This document shows, in pieces, positions 1-7,449 of a DNA stretch of 46,356 nt. The notes below the pieces were generated by a model, which was given only the letters and a program-made list of their open reading frames with translations, did not search any database and was not told the origin of the DNA. Numbering within the stretch: position 1 is the first letter of the stretch; each line of letters starts with the position of its first letter. The position numbers and the translations under genes were made by a program. The stretch is from CAG-1000 sp964545285 (GTDB taxonomy: Bacteria > Bacillota_I > Bacilli_A > RF39 > UBA660), in the NCBI GenBank assembly GCA_964545285.1, contig CAZJEW010000004.1:1-46356 (forward strand), given 5' to 3'.

Positions 1-330
1 ATCTAAGTTTTTTTCTCTTTCAGTTAGTAATTCATCTCTTTTGTCTAAACTTTTTTCTCTATTATCGATCCTTTGATTAAGTTCATTAAGTTCGCGTTTC
101 TTTTCCTTAATTTCTTGATCAGTTTGATTTTTAAGCTTGTAACTTTCCTCTTTTAATTCAAGCAAACCATCTCTTTTGGTTCTTTCAGCATCTTTTTTTG
201 CATCTTGAATTAATTTATCAGCGTCTTTTTGTGCTTTACTTACTTTCAATTTGTTAACCATTAACATTATGAAAGCTCCCACAAATAATCCAACTACAAC
301 AAGCAAAATGGAGATAATTACGTCATTCAT
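1..330 (-). CDS. rny: Ribonuclease Y, N-terminal part (runs off the window)
   Basis: These 110 codons are the 5' end of a gene that continues past position 1. The start ATG at 330 follows GGAGGAAAATT. The protein begins with one membrane helix (about residues 4-25), then a long, highly charged Lys/Glu/Asp-rich coiled coil. That is the N-terminal design of RNase Y, the membrane-anchored endonuclease that starts mRNA decay in Bacillota; its KH and HD domains would lie outside the window. The match to the family is by helix placement and residues such as the KDAER stretch after the helix. A long coiled coil alone is not unique, so some doubt remains without the HD domain. Confidence 0.82.
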   Translation of the reverse strand, partial: MNDVIISILLVVVGLFVGAFIMLMVNKLKVSKAQKDADKLIQDAKKDAERTKRDGLLELKEESYKLKNQTDQEIKEKKRELNELNQRIDNREKSLDKRDELLTEREKNLD

Positions 331-377
331 AATTTTCCTCCATTACTTTCTTTCTAGAAGTTAACACTTCTATTTAT

Positions 378-406
378 ATTTTAAAGTTTTAATGCATTTT
401 TGTCAA
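378..406 (-). promoter_or_regulatory. Promoter of rny
   Basis: On the minus strand TTGACA (406-401) and TAAAAT (383-378) are separated by 17 bases. The 5' leader before the rny start codon would be about 40 bases and carries the GGAGG site. Confidence 0.75.
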
Positions 407-448
407 CATAAAACAAATTAAGTTTTACTTTTTTACATTAAAATTATT

Positions 449-472
449 AAAAAATCACTTTTGTAAAGTGAT
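449..472 (-). terminator. Intrinsic terminator after the D,D-carboxypeptidase gene
   Basis: An 8-bp stem (ATCACTTT/AAAGTGAT) with a 3-base loop is followed on the minus strand by a run of T. It begins just past the stop codon at 476. Confidence 0.75.
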
Positions 473-475
473 AAT

Positions 476-1660
476 TTATTTTCTTTTATGTCCCTTTTTT
501 ATTTTAACTAGTACTAACAAAGATATAAACAATATGAATCCTAATATAAAGTATTTATAATCCCATAATAATAACCAAATGCTAAATGTTAGTGAAGAGT
601 TATATATCAAATCAAAACTATTTAATTCTTTTTCGTTATATATAATTTTAATTGTTCCTAGCTTAATACCAGATTTTGTAAAATAAGAAATTTCGTTTAA
701 TCCATCATAAACATACTCTAAATCTTTTTTATTAAAGTCATTTTTTAAGTAATACTCTAATGTTTCATTAGAATAAATATCTATAGTATCTTCTTTGGCA
801 TATTTAGTTTTTAATGTCACGACTATATCTTTAGTATCCACAATATTTTGATAACTATAATTTTTACTATAATATGTATAAGCATTTATAGCATCTTTAA
901 TACTAGAATAACTTACATCACTATAAGAATTTAAAGTAACTAATAAATAATTAACATCATCTATAGTTGAAATACTAGCTAAACAATTACCTGATTTAGA
1001 TATATATCCTGTTTTAGCTCCTTTAATATATGAGATATCACCATTATATTTAGATAAAGTGCTCTTCATATTAATATTACTTGAAGATTTATAATACTTT
1101 GTTTCAAATATCTCTTTAAATTTATCGTTTTTTAATGCATATATTAATATTTGAGCCATGTCGTAAGCACTACTATAATGCTCGGAATCATATAATCCTA
1201 CAACATTTGTAAAATTAGTATTTTCTAGACCAAGTTTTTTAACTTTGTCATTCATCATTTTTACAAAATCATCATAACTTCCACCAATAGATAAAGCAAG
1301 AGCATTAACAGCATCAGCACCACTAGATAGAATAGCTCCATACAATAAATCATTATATGTGACACTATCTCCAACATGAAACCCAACAACTGCTACATCC
1401 CATTCAATATTATCTATCATATCATGAGTTATAGTTATCTTTTTATCATAATCTTCAATATTTTCTATTGCAACAATAACAGTCATAATTTTAGTAAGAC
1501 TTGCTATAGAAGTCTTATCATACGCATCTTTTTCATCTATAATCATATTATCATTCATATTATAAAGTATATATTTCTCACTATATAAATTTAATTCAGT
1601 CGCATTAACATTCACAATCAATAAAAAAAACACAAATAATAAACTAATTATTTTTCGCAT
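476..1660 (-). CDS. D-alanyl-D-alanine carboxypeptidase (PBP5/DacF type, peptidase S11)
   Basis: The 394-residue protein has an N-terminal signal peptide (about 1-20), the S11 peptidase domain and a C-terminal membrane helix followed by KIKKGHKRK. The family trims the terminal D-Ala from peptidoglycan stem peptides outside the membrane. The catalytic SxxK motif is S54-L-T-K57 and the KTG motif is K216-T-G. The second motif, normally SxN, reads S113-G-A. PBP5-like enzymes usually anchor by an amphipathic helix, whereas here the end looks like a true transmembrane segment with a basic tail. The start overlaps the upstream PH-domain gene by 17 bases and has only a weak purine-rich site, which suggests translational coupling. 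It is last in a three-gene operon. Confidence 0.9.
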   Translation of the reverse strand: MRKIISLLFVFFLLIVNVNATELNLYSEKYILYNMNDNMIIDEKDAYDKTSIASLTKIMTVIVAIENIEDYDKKITITHDMIDNIEWDVAVVGFHVGDSVTYNDLLYGAILSSGADAVNALALSIGGSYDDFVKMMNDKVKKLGLENTNFTNVVGLYDSEHYSSAYDMAQILIYALKNDKFKEIFETKYYKSSSNINMKSTLSKYNGDISYIKGAKTGYISKSGNCLASISTIDDVNYLLVTLNSYSDVSYSSIKDAINAYTYYSKNYSYQNIVDTKDIVVTLKTKYAKEDTIDIYSNETLEYYLKNDFNKKDLEYVYDGLNEISYFTKSGIKLGTIKIIYNEKELNSFDLIYNSSLTFSIWLLLWDYKYFILGFILFISLLVLVKIKKGHKRK

Positions 1661-2078
1661 ATTTTTTCTTTTCTTTCATCATAAACTCAGTAATTGTTGT
1701 TTCAATTTCAACTGCTGCATTAGGGTCTAAATTTGAAATAAAAACATTTTCCTTTATAGTATCAATTTCCAAATTACTCCATATTAATCCTTTTGTAACT
1801 TTTAAATCATTATACATATCAGGGGTTATAGTTGTAAAAAAGTATCCCCAAAGTACTCTTTTTTGACCAATCATAATTCTTTTATTTGTAAGTGCAACCA
1901 CACAAGAATTTATAAACATCCATGAACTAACATTTTTTTGTCCGCAAAAAAGATATAATACTTTTTCATTAGGATTTAAATGCTTCCTTATTATTGAACA
2001 ATGTTTCTTTGTTCTAAAAGCTAATGTTAAAGGATATTTTTTCTTATATTCTTCTATTTCCTTATATAAATTATTCAT
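1644..2078 (-). CDS. Bacterial PH-domain protein (YokE-like)
   Basis: This is a 144-residue soluble protein without a signal peptide. The central stretch (about residues 36-125) has the pattern of small bacterial pleckstrin-homology-like domains: a Pro-x-Glu-x-hydrophobic entry strand, the ALTNKRIMI strand typical of YokE/bPH proteins, then alternating strands and a final helix. Those domains are thought to bind ligands or partners near the membrane; no catalytic residues are seen. The start ATG at 2078 is preceded by AAGGAG. It sits 2 bases from the upstream gene and overlaps the carboxypeptidase start, so all three are probably co-translated. A specific role is not known. Confidence 0.65.
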   Translation of the reverse strand: MNNLYKEIEEYKKKYPLTLAFRTKKHCSIIRKHLNPNEKVLYLFCGQKNVSSWMFINSCVVALTNKRIMIGQKRVLWGYFFTTITPDMYNDLKVTKGLIWSNLEIDTIKENVFISNLDPNAAVEIETTITEFMMKEKKKYAKNN

Positions 2079-2080
2079 AA

Positions 2081-2650
2081 TTACTCCTTTTCATTAAGTA
2101 TAACATATTCCAATATTTCTTTCATAGATTTTATTAAATAAGTATTATTATTTTTTATTACTTCATGTATTATTTCATTAGTATCATCTTTAATTCTACT
2201 TTCTAATTCTTTATTAAGTTCATATATATCGTATACTAATATTTTACTTTTTAAAGCAGATACAAAATTATATGATATTGTTTCATTTAATATTGGATTT
2301 TTTTCACTATATATCTTATCAATAAATAATTTTGTTACTTCCTTTATTTTACTTTTCGAATTACTATGAGTATTATAATATTCATTAATAATATCAAAAT
2401 ATTTATATAATACTTTCTTATAACTCTTAGCAACTTCTATTGTTGCATCTTTAAAACTAACGATTAAATATTCAGTTATGGTATTTTCGAGTATTTCTTT
2501 ATTAAATGGAATTTTATATTTATTAAATATCATCAATAATCTTTTAATTAAACGAATTTTAAAAGCATTAATTAATAATTTATTATCTTTAATTAATTCT
2601 TTAGTATTGTTATCTATATTAGTTGTTAACTCCATTATACTTTCATTCAT
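2081..2650 (-). CDS. Helical protein of unknown function
   Basis: I do not recognise this 189-residue protein. It is predicted to be nearly all alpha-helical, rich in Ile, Asn, Lys and Glu, with no signal peptide or membrane helix. It heads the operon with the PH-domain protein and the carboxypeptidase. No Shine-Dalgarno site precedes the ATG at 2650; instead an extended -10 element ends 6 bases upstream, which would put the transcript start at or beside the start codon. A second ATG five codons in (2635) is the alternative start. Confidence 0.6.
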   Translation of the reverse strand: MNESIMELTTNIDNNTKELIKDNKLLINAFKIRLIKRLLMIFNKYKIPFNKEILENTITEYLIVSFKDATIEVAKSYKKVLYKYFDIINEYYNTHSNSKSKIKEVTKLFIDKIYSEKNPILNETISYNFVSALKSKILVYDIYELNKELESRIKDDTNEIIHEVIKNNNTYLIKSMKEILEYVILNEKE

Positions 2651-2656
2651 AAAGAT

Positions 2657-2665
2657 ATTATAACA
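2657..2665 (-). promoter_or_regulatory. Extended -10 promoter placed for a leaderless mRNA
   Basis: The minus strand reads TGTTATAAT (TGn plus a consensus -10) with only 6 bases between it and the ATG at 2650. No convincing -35 box is visible, as is common for extended -10 promoters. Confidence 0.5.
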
Positions 2666-2739
2666 AATATTAAATAATTAAATTAAATTATTTAATGATT
2701 TGATATTTAGTTTACTATTGCTATTTTCATAAAACAAAT

Positions 2740-2760
2740 AAAAAAGTTAATTTAATTAAC
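2740..2760 (-). terminator. Intrinsic terminator after the deacetylase gene
   Basis: A short AT-rich stem (GTTAAT/ATTAAC) overlaps the stop codon at 2752-2754 and is followed on the minus strand by six T. The stem is weak, so efficiency is uncertain. Confidence 0.5.
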
Positions 2761-4146
2761 CTTTTTTGCATAACTACTTATAGATATACCTCTAGATATT
2801 CTTACTCTAGGTAGCTTGTATTTATCATTTCCTTTTTTAACTCTTCCTTCATTTACAGTAAATGCCATATGTATTCCTGCTTCTTTAAGAGCTCTTATAA
2901 AATTATCATTATAATGGCCAAAGGGATAAGCAAGAGCACTATTATGTCCGATATTCTCTACAGAAACATTCAAATCATACAATACATCTTCATAAGGCAT
3001 ACACATAGCAGCACCATCCCAAGAGCCTTTACATGTTCTCATATGCATTGAATTTGTATGAGATTCAATGTCTAAATATTCTTCATTAACATATTCTCTC
3101 CATAAGGCTTTATCAGATATTACAAATGCCGTAATAGGTATTTTATACTTTTGACATATAGGTAAAGCTATTCTGAAGAAAGATTCTTGTCCATCATCAT
3201 CAGTAAGAATAATGCTTTTTTCAGGTAAATCAATTTGATCATCAATGTATTTTTCAAGTTCATCCCATGTAGGAAAATAAAAATTATTATCAACTAAATA
3301 TTTCATTTGCTCTTCAAAACTACTTCTAGATGTATAATTATGGTTATTATCACCGCCTGATTTTTCGCCATTAATATCATCATAAAACCAATGATACATC
3401 AATACTGGAACACCTTTAGTGTTTTTATTTTGTACATTAACCGTACTAGTATATTCATTAGTATTATTAGATGAATCACTAACTTTATATGTGATTGTGT
3501 ACTTACCAACTTTATTTAAATCAGCTTCACCAATCACTTCAACTTTGTTAGAAACATCGCCATCATAATTGTCTATTGCACCATAACTTAAGTCAAGTTC
3601 ATTTCCAATTATTACATAACTATCTTTATTTCTTTTTAATTCAATTACAGGAGCACTTAAGTCCTTAACAATAATACTTCTCTTAGCTTCCCCAATATTA
3701 TTGGAAGAATCTTTAACAGTATAATAAATGTTAAACGTTCCAAGTTCACTATAATTTACTTTATCATTAATTTGAACTTTATCAGTTATATCACCATCAT
3801 AATTATCATTACTTTCATACCCTGCTTCTTCATATTTTGATTTGCAATCAACAATTACTTCAGCATCACCTTTTAAAGATATAATTGGACTTTCAGTATC
3901 AATTACATTAACAGTTCTTTTAACTATCTTTTTTGTTTTTCCATCAATAATAATATTATAAGACACATCATATTTACCTATTTTATTTATATCAATATCA
4001 TTAACAACTTTAATATTATTATACTTTTTTCCCCTATAATAAACATTTATTCCAGGATCTTTATATTCACTTTTAACTTCAGAATATTCAACTCTTATTC
4101 CATTAATTCTATATAACGGAACAAAAAAGAAAACATAGCCACTCAC
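2752..4146 (-). CDS. Secreted polysaccharide deacetylase with Ig-like repeats; signal peptide disrupted by frameshift
   Basis: The open frame (464 codons from a GTG at 4146) has three tandem Ig-like repeats of the DUF5011 type (about residues 25-240; recurrent NYDGD and GKYxxxYxVxDSSNN patterns). A NodB-type deacetylase domain (about 245-460) follows. The domain begins VPVLMYH and shows the metal/catalytic motif LTDDDG, the SHTNSMH zinc motif and AYPFG. Such enzymes remove acetyl groups from peptidoglycan or other wall glycans. The GTG start has no ribosome site. A better start is the ATG at 4193, with AGAAGG 4 bases upstream; it reads MKKYYLLLFFF but runs into a stop. One extra T in the run at 4160-4169 would join it to this frame and give a normal signal anchor. 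Confidence 0.85.
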   Translation of the reverse strand: MSGYVFFFVPLYRINGIRVEYSEVKSEYKDPGINVYYRGKKYNNIKVVNDIDINKIGKYDVSYNIIIDGKTKKIVKRTVNVIDTESPIISLKGDAEVIVDCKSKYEEAGYESNDNYDGDITDKVQINDKVNYSELGTFNIYYTVKDSSNNIGEAKRSIIVKDLSAPVIELKRNKDSYVIIGNELDLSYGAIDNYDGDVSNKVEVIGEADLNKVGKYTITYKVSDSSNNTNEYTSTVNVQNKNTKGVPVLMYHWFYDDINGEKSGGDNNHNYTSRSSFEEQMKYLVDNNFYFPTWDELEKYIDDQIDLPEKSIILTDDDGQESFFRIALPICQKYKIPITAFVISDKALWREYVNEEYLDIESHTNSMHMRTCKGSWDGAAMCMPYEDVLYDLNVSVENIGHNSALAYPFGHYNDNFIRALKEAGIHMAFTVNEGRVKKGNDKYKLPRVRISRGISISSYAKKVN

Positions 4147-4159
4147 CGCTATAAAAAAT

Positions 4160-4169
4160 AAAAAAAAAA
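4160..4169 (-). other. Ten-base homopolymer at the deacetylase frameshift
   Basis: Ten A on the plus strand (T in the gene) fall inside the signal-peptide codons that begin at the ATG at 4193. With ten, that frame stops after 14 codons at 4151-4149. With eleven (or eight) it continues into the deacetylase. This is either a phase-variation tract or a homopolymer sequencing error. Confidence 0.7.
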
Positions 4170-4209
4170 CAATAACAAATAATACTTCTTCATAATACCT
4201 TCTATCATA

Positions 4210-4237
4210 ATTTTATCACACAATTTTTATTTTACAA
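4210..4237 (-). promoter_or_regulatory. Promoter of the deacetylase gene
   Basis: TTGTAA (4237-4232) and TAAAAT (4215-4210) are spaced by 16 bases, with TGA before the -10 (extended -10). It lies immediately before the AGAAGG site and ATG at 4193, which supports that ATG as the true start. Confidence 0.6.
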
Positions 4238-4249
4238 TATTTTATAAAC

Positions 4250-4271
4250 AAAAAGTTCATATAATGAACTT
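4250..4271 (-). terminator. Intrinsic terminator after gatB
   Basis: An 8-bp stem (AAGTTCAT/ATGAACTT) with a 3-base loop overlaps the gatB stop codon and is followed on the minus strand by T-rich sequence. It closes the asnS-gatB operon. Confidence 0.75.
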
Positions 4272-5697
4272 ATTGTATTTTTTCTAACATTTTACTTTTA
4301 GCTTCTAGAGGATTTGCTTTTCCTTTAGACTTTTTCATAACTTGGCCAACCAAATAATCCAACATATTTGTTCTTCCATTATGATAATCTTCTATAGCTT
4401 TTTGATTCTCGCTAACAACTTCATCTACTAAAGAATCAATTAAAGAAGAATCTTCAATAACTTCCATATCGTATTTTTTTGCTAATTCAATTGGACTAAG
4501 TTTTTCTTCCATCATTAAACTAAATATTTTTTTTGCTTGATCAGATGATATTTTTTTATTATCAAGTAAATTAACTAATTCTATTATATGGTTAGGCCTA
4601 ATAAATATTTCATCAATTGACATATTATTTTTATTAATTTCTCCCAAAATCTTAGTTGTTATAAAATTACAAATCAACTTAGGATCTTGTTTTGCAGAAA
4701 GACACTCTTCAAAATAATCGGAAATTTTTTTATCTTTAACAAGAACATTTGAATCATATTCACTTAAATTGTAGTCAGAGATATATCTTTCTTTCCTTTG
4801 ATTAGAAAGCTCCGGAATACTCATTTTAATTTGTTTTTTTAATTCCTCTGTTATACTGAATCTTGGAATATTTGGTTCAGTAAAATATTTGTAATCAACA
4901 GCATCTACCTTACTTCTCATATGAATAGTTGTACCACTAGGATCATCATATCTTCTAGTTTCCTGAATTACTTCATCATATCTTCCTGCGTTTTTCAATT
5001 CAGTTTGTCTTTTAATTTCATATTCAATTGTTTCTCTAATATTAGCAAAACTATTAACATTTTTAACTTCAACCTTAGTTCCTAAAACTGTACTATTCTC
5101 ATCCATAATTGAAACATTAACATCGGCTCTAATTTGGCCTTTCTTAGTATCACAATCAGAAATATCAGTATACTGATAAATACTTCTTATAGTTTCTAAA
5201 AAGGCAATTGCTTCATCAGCAGAATTCATACATGGTTCAGTGACTAACTCTAAAAGTGGAACACCAGCTCTATTATAATCAATTGTTGATGTATTATAAT
5301 AATGATCTAAACTAGCAGCATCCTCTTCTAAATGAATGTCATGTACTAATATTTCTTTTTCTTTACCATTTACATCTATTGTTATTTTACCATTAACGCC
5401 AACTGGGTTAAAAAATTGTGTGAGTTGATACCCTTTAGGTAAATCTGGATAAAAATAATTTTTTCTATCAAATTCCATATATTTAGGTATTTTACAATTT
5501 AATATTGTTGCCATCATAATTGATTTTTTAACACATTCCATATTAACTGATGGTAATGTTCCTGGAAAAGCCATATCTAAAGGAGCAACATTTGAATTAG
5601 ATTTTTTACTATAACTATTAATTGCATTTGAAAATACTTTTGTATGAGATTTCATTTCTGCATGGAATTCAAGTCCTATAACAGCTTTATATGCCAT
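4270..5697 (-). CDS. gatB: Aspartyl/glutamyl-tRNA amidotransferase subunit B
   Basis: GatB (475 residues, normal length) activates Glu on mischarged tRNA-Gln (or Asp on tRNA-Asn) and receives ammonia from GatA. Seen here: the cradle domain start IGLEFHAEMKSHTKVFS, the metal-site region with LEEDAASLDHY and YNRAGVPLLELVTEP, and the C-terminal helical/YqeY-like tail ending in LVGQVMKKSKGKANP. The start ATG at 5697 follows AAAGGAGGT and lies 1 base after gatA. An oddity: the Cys pairs that bind zinc in many GatB proteins are missing (the loop between VFS and PGTLPS contains no Cys). Because asnS is in the same operon, the likely use is Gln-tRNA-Gln formation. Confidence 0.96.
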   Translation of the reverse strand: MAYKAVIGLEFHAEMKSHTKVFSNAINSYSKKSNSNVAPLDMAFPGTLPSVNMECVKKSIMMATILNCKIPKYMEFDRKNYFYPDLPKGYQLTQFFNPVGVNGKITIDVNGKEKEILVHDIHLEEDAASLDHYYNTSTIDYNRAGVPLLELVTEPCMNSADEAIAFLETIRSIYQYTDISDCDTKKGQIRADVNVSIMDENSTVLGTKVEVKNVNSFANIRETIEYEIKRQTELKNAGRYDEVIQETRRYDDPSGTTIHMRSKVDAVDYKYFTEPNIPRFSITEELKKQIKMSIPELSNQRKERYISDYNLSEYDSNVLVKDKKISDYFEECLSAKQDPKLICNFITTKILGEINKNNMSIDEIFIRPNHIIELVNLLDNKKISSDQAKKIFSLMMEEKLSPIELAKKYDMEVIEDSSLIDSLVDEVVSENQKAIEDYHNGRTNMLDYLVGQVMKKSKGKANPLEAKSKMLEKIQ

Positions 5698-5698
5698 A

Positions 5699-7150
5699 TT
5701 ACTTTACCTCCTTTGCAATTTGATTTTTATATTTCATTTTGCTTTCTAATGCATATGCAATATTTAACAAATCTACATCTTTTTTTACATTACAAGTTAT
5801 ATTTATCCCAACAGGTAATCCACTTACAAATCCATTGGGAATTGATATCGAAGGATATCCACCAAAATTTGCTATTTGTAAATGCTCTTCTAATAGATTA
5901 ATTTCATTTGATAATAGATTTTTACTATCATCTAAATATTTAGCTGGTCCACTTCCTACAGGCATTATTAATGCATCATATGTATTAAACAATTCATTCA
6001 TTTTGTTAACGATTATTCTTCTTACTCTTTTAGCATTTAAAAAATATTTTTCTTGATTTTGACTTTGTAAAACATATGAACCTATCACAAATCTTCTTTT
6101 AATTAATGGACTAAATCCTTTCGTTCTATGATCTTTAATCATGCTTTCTGGGTTGTCTCCGCTTCCTCTAGGTCCAAATATAATACCAGTTAAATTAGAC
6201 ATATTTGAAGTTGCTTCGGCGCAAGAAATAACAACATATATTGAAGGTAAAGCATTTAATAAATTTTTATCTATACTTACTTCAGATACTTCCATTCCTA
6301 AGCTTTTACATAATTCTATTGTTTTATTAAAATTTTCTAAATGACATATTAATTCTTTTGTTGGATTTTTATAATTATTTAAATCAACAATTTCTTTAAT
6401 ATAAAATAATTTTTTACCTAAAACATCTTTATTCAACGATTTAAACAATTCTATATTACTTGAATCCCAAGATGTCATATCTTTTTTATCTAAACCCTTC
6501 ATATGGTCGACTACTAAAGCTGCATCTTCAACGCTTCTTGTTAAACAGCCTACTGTATCAAGAGAGCAAGCAAATGGAAACAATCCATATCTAGATACCA
6601 TTCCATAAGTTGGTTTATAGCCAACTATACCACAATATGCTGCAGGTTTACGAATAGAATCGCCAGTATCACTTCCTAAAGCAAAAGGATAACATCCACT
6701 TGCTACTGAAGCTGCACTACCGGCTGAACTACCAGCAGTCATTCTTTGATAATCCCAAGGATTATGAACCACACCAGTATGTCCTGTAGTACCAGTTCCA
6801 CCCATACCAAGTTCATCTAATACTGTTTTAGATACTCCAACACATCCAGCTTCTTTAAGTTTTCTAACAACAGTTGCATCAAAAAATGGAATATAATCTT
6901 TTAAAGTATTACTACTTCCTGTAGAAAGTATACCTTCTGTTGAAAAATTATCTTTGATTCCATAAGGAATACCAGAAAGTAAATTATCATTTACTTTTAC
7001 ACCATTAGCATCATCTATAATAGTTACAAAAGAATTTGTTTTATCTTGAATACTATGACATTTATCTAAAGATTCTTTAATTAATTCATCACTTGTTATT
7101 TTTTTGCTTACTAAATCTTTATGTAAATCTATAATACCATGTTCTATCAT
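5699..7150 (-). CDS. gatA: Aspartyl/glutamyl-tRNA amidotransferase subunit A (amidase)
   Basis: GatA (483 residues) is the amidase-signature glutaminase of GatCAB: it releases ammonia from glutamine and channels it to GatB. The Ser-cisSer-Lys triad is visible as the GIPYGIKDNF lysine, the AGSSAGSAASVASG serine and the SDTGDSIRKPA serine region. The start codon overlaps the gatC stop by 4 bases (ATGA), the usual sign of coupled translation of subunits. The ribosome site is inside the gatC end (GGTGGGAG). Length and order C-A-B are as in Bacillota. Confidence 0.97.
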   Translation of the reverse strand: MIEHGIIDLHKDLVSKKITSDELIKESLDKCHSIQDKTNSFVTIIDDANGVKVNDNLLSGIPYGIKDNFSTEGILSTGSSNTLKDYIPFFDATVVRKLKEAGCVGVSKTVLDELGMGGTGTTGHTGVVHNPWDYQRMTAGSSAGSAASVASGCYPFALGSDTGDSIRKPAAYCGIVGYKPTYGMVSRYGLFPFACSLDTVGCLTRSVEDAALVVDHMKGLDKKDMTSWDSSNIELFKSLNKDVLGKKLFYIKEIVDLNNYKNPTKELICHLENFNKTIELCKSLGMEVSEVSIDKNLLNALPSIYVVISCAEATSNMSNLTGIIFGPRGSGDNPESMIKDHRTKGFSPLIKRRFVIGSYVLQSQNQEKYFLNAKRVRRIIVNKMNELFNTYDALIMPVGSGPAKYLDDSKNLLSNEINLLEEHLQIANFGGYPSISIPNGFVSGLPVGINITCNVKKDVDLLNIAYALESKMKYKNQIAKEVK

Positions 7151-7449
7151 TCTCCCACCACCTTTGGAACTTCAACTTCTCTTCCTTCAAACTGATCACA
7201 ATTTTGAAGAAGAGTATCAATAGATATTTCTTCACATATGTCCTCATCATTTCTCAAATGATCTAGTGTCATTTCAAAAGGATAACTTAATGGTTCAATA
7301 CTACTAATATCAGGTATTTTATTAATCAAATCCATATTATGTTCTATAGTATCAAATTCTTCTTGAATCATCTTTTCTTCGTCATTAGTTAATCCAATTA
7401 ATAATTTATCTGCATAACTATTAATCATTTCTTTTGTAAAATTACTCAT
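7147..7449 (-). CDS. gatC: Aspartyl/glutamyl-tRNA amidotransferase subunit C
   Basis: GatC (100 residues) is the small belt subunit that wraps GatA and GatB together. It shows the family pattern: helical start, then IPDISSIEPLSYPF and a C-terminal acidic stretch ending VEVPKVVGE. The start overlaps the aspS stop by 4 bases, with AAAGGAGG just inside aspS; its own stop TGA overlaps the gatA start. The UGA stop here and in aspS shows that UGA is not read as tryptophan. Confidence 0.93.
   Translation of the reverse strand: MSNFTKEMINSYADKLLIGLTNDEEKMIQEEFDTIEHNMDLINKIPDISSIEPLSYPFEMTLDHLRNDEDICEEISIDTLLQNCDQFEGREVEVPKVVGE

Noticed and set aside
7446..7449. UGA read as tryptophan, as in mycoplasmas
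   Set aside because: aspS and gatC both end at TGA exactly where their families end, and Trp codons in known motifs are TGG.
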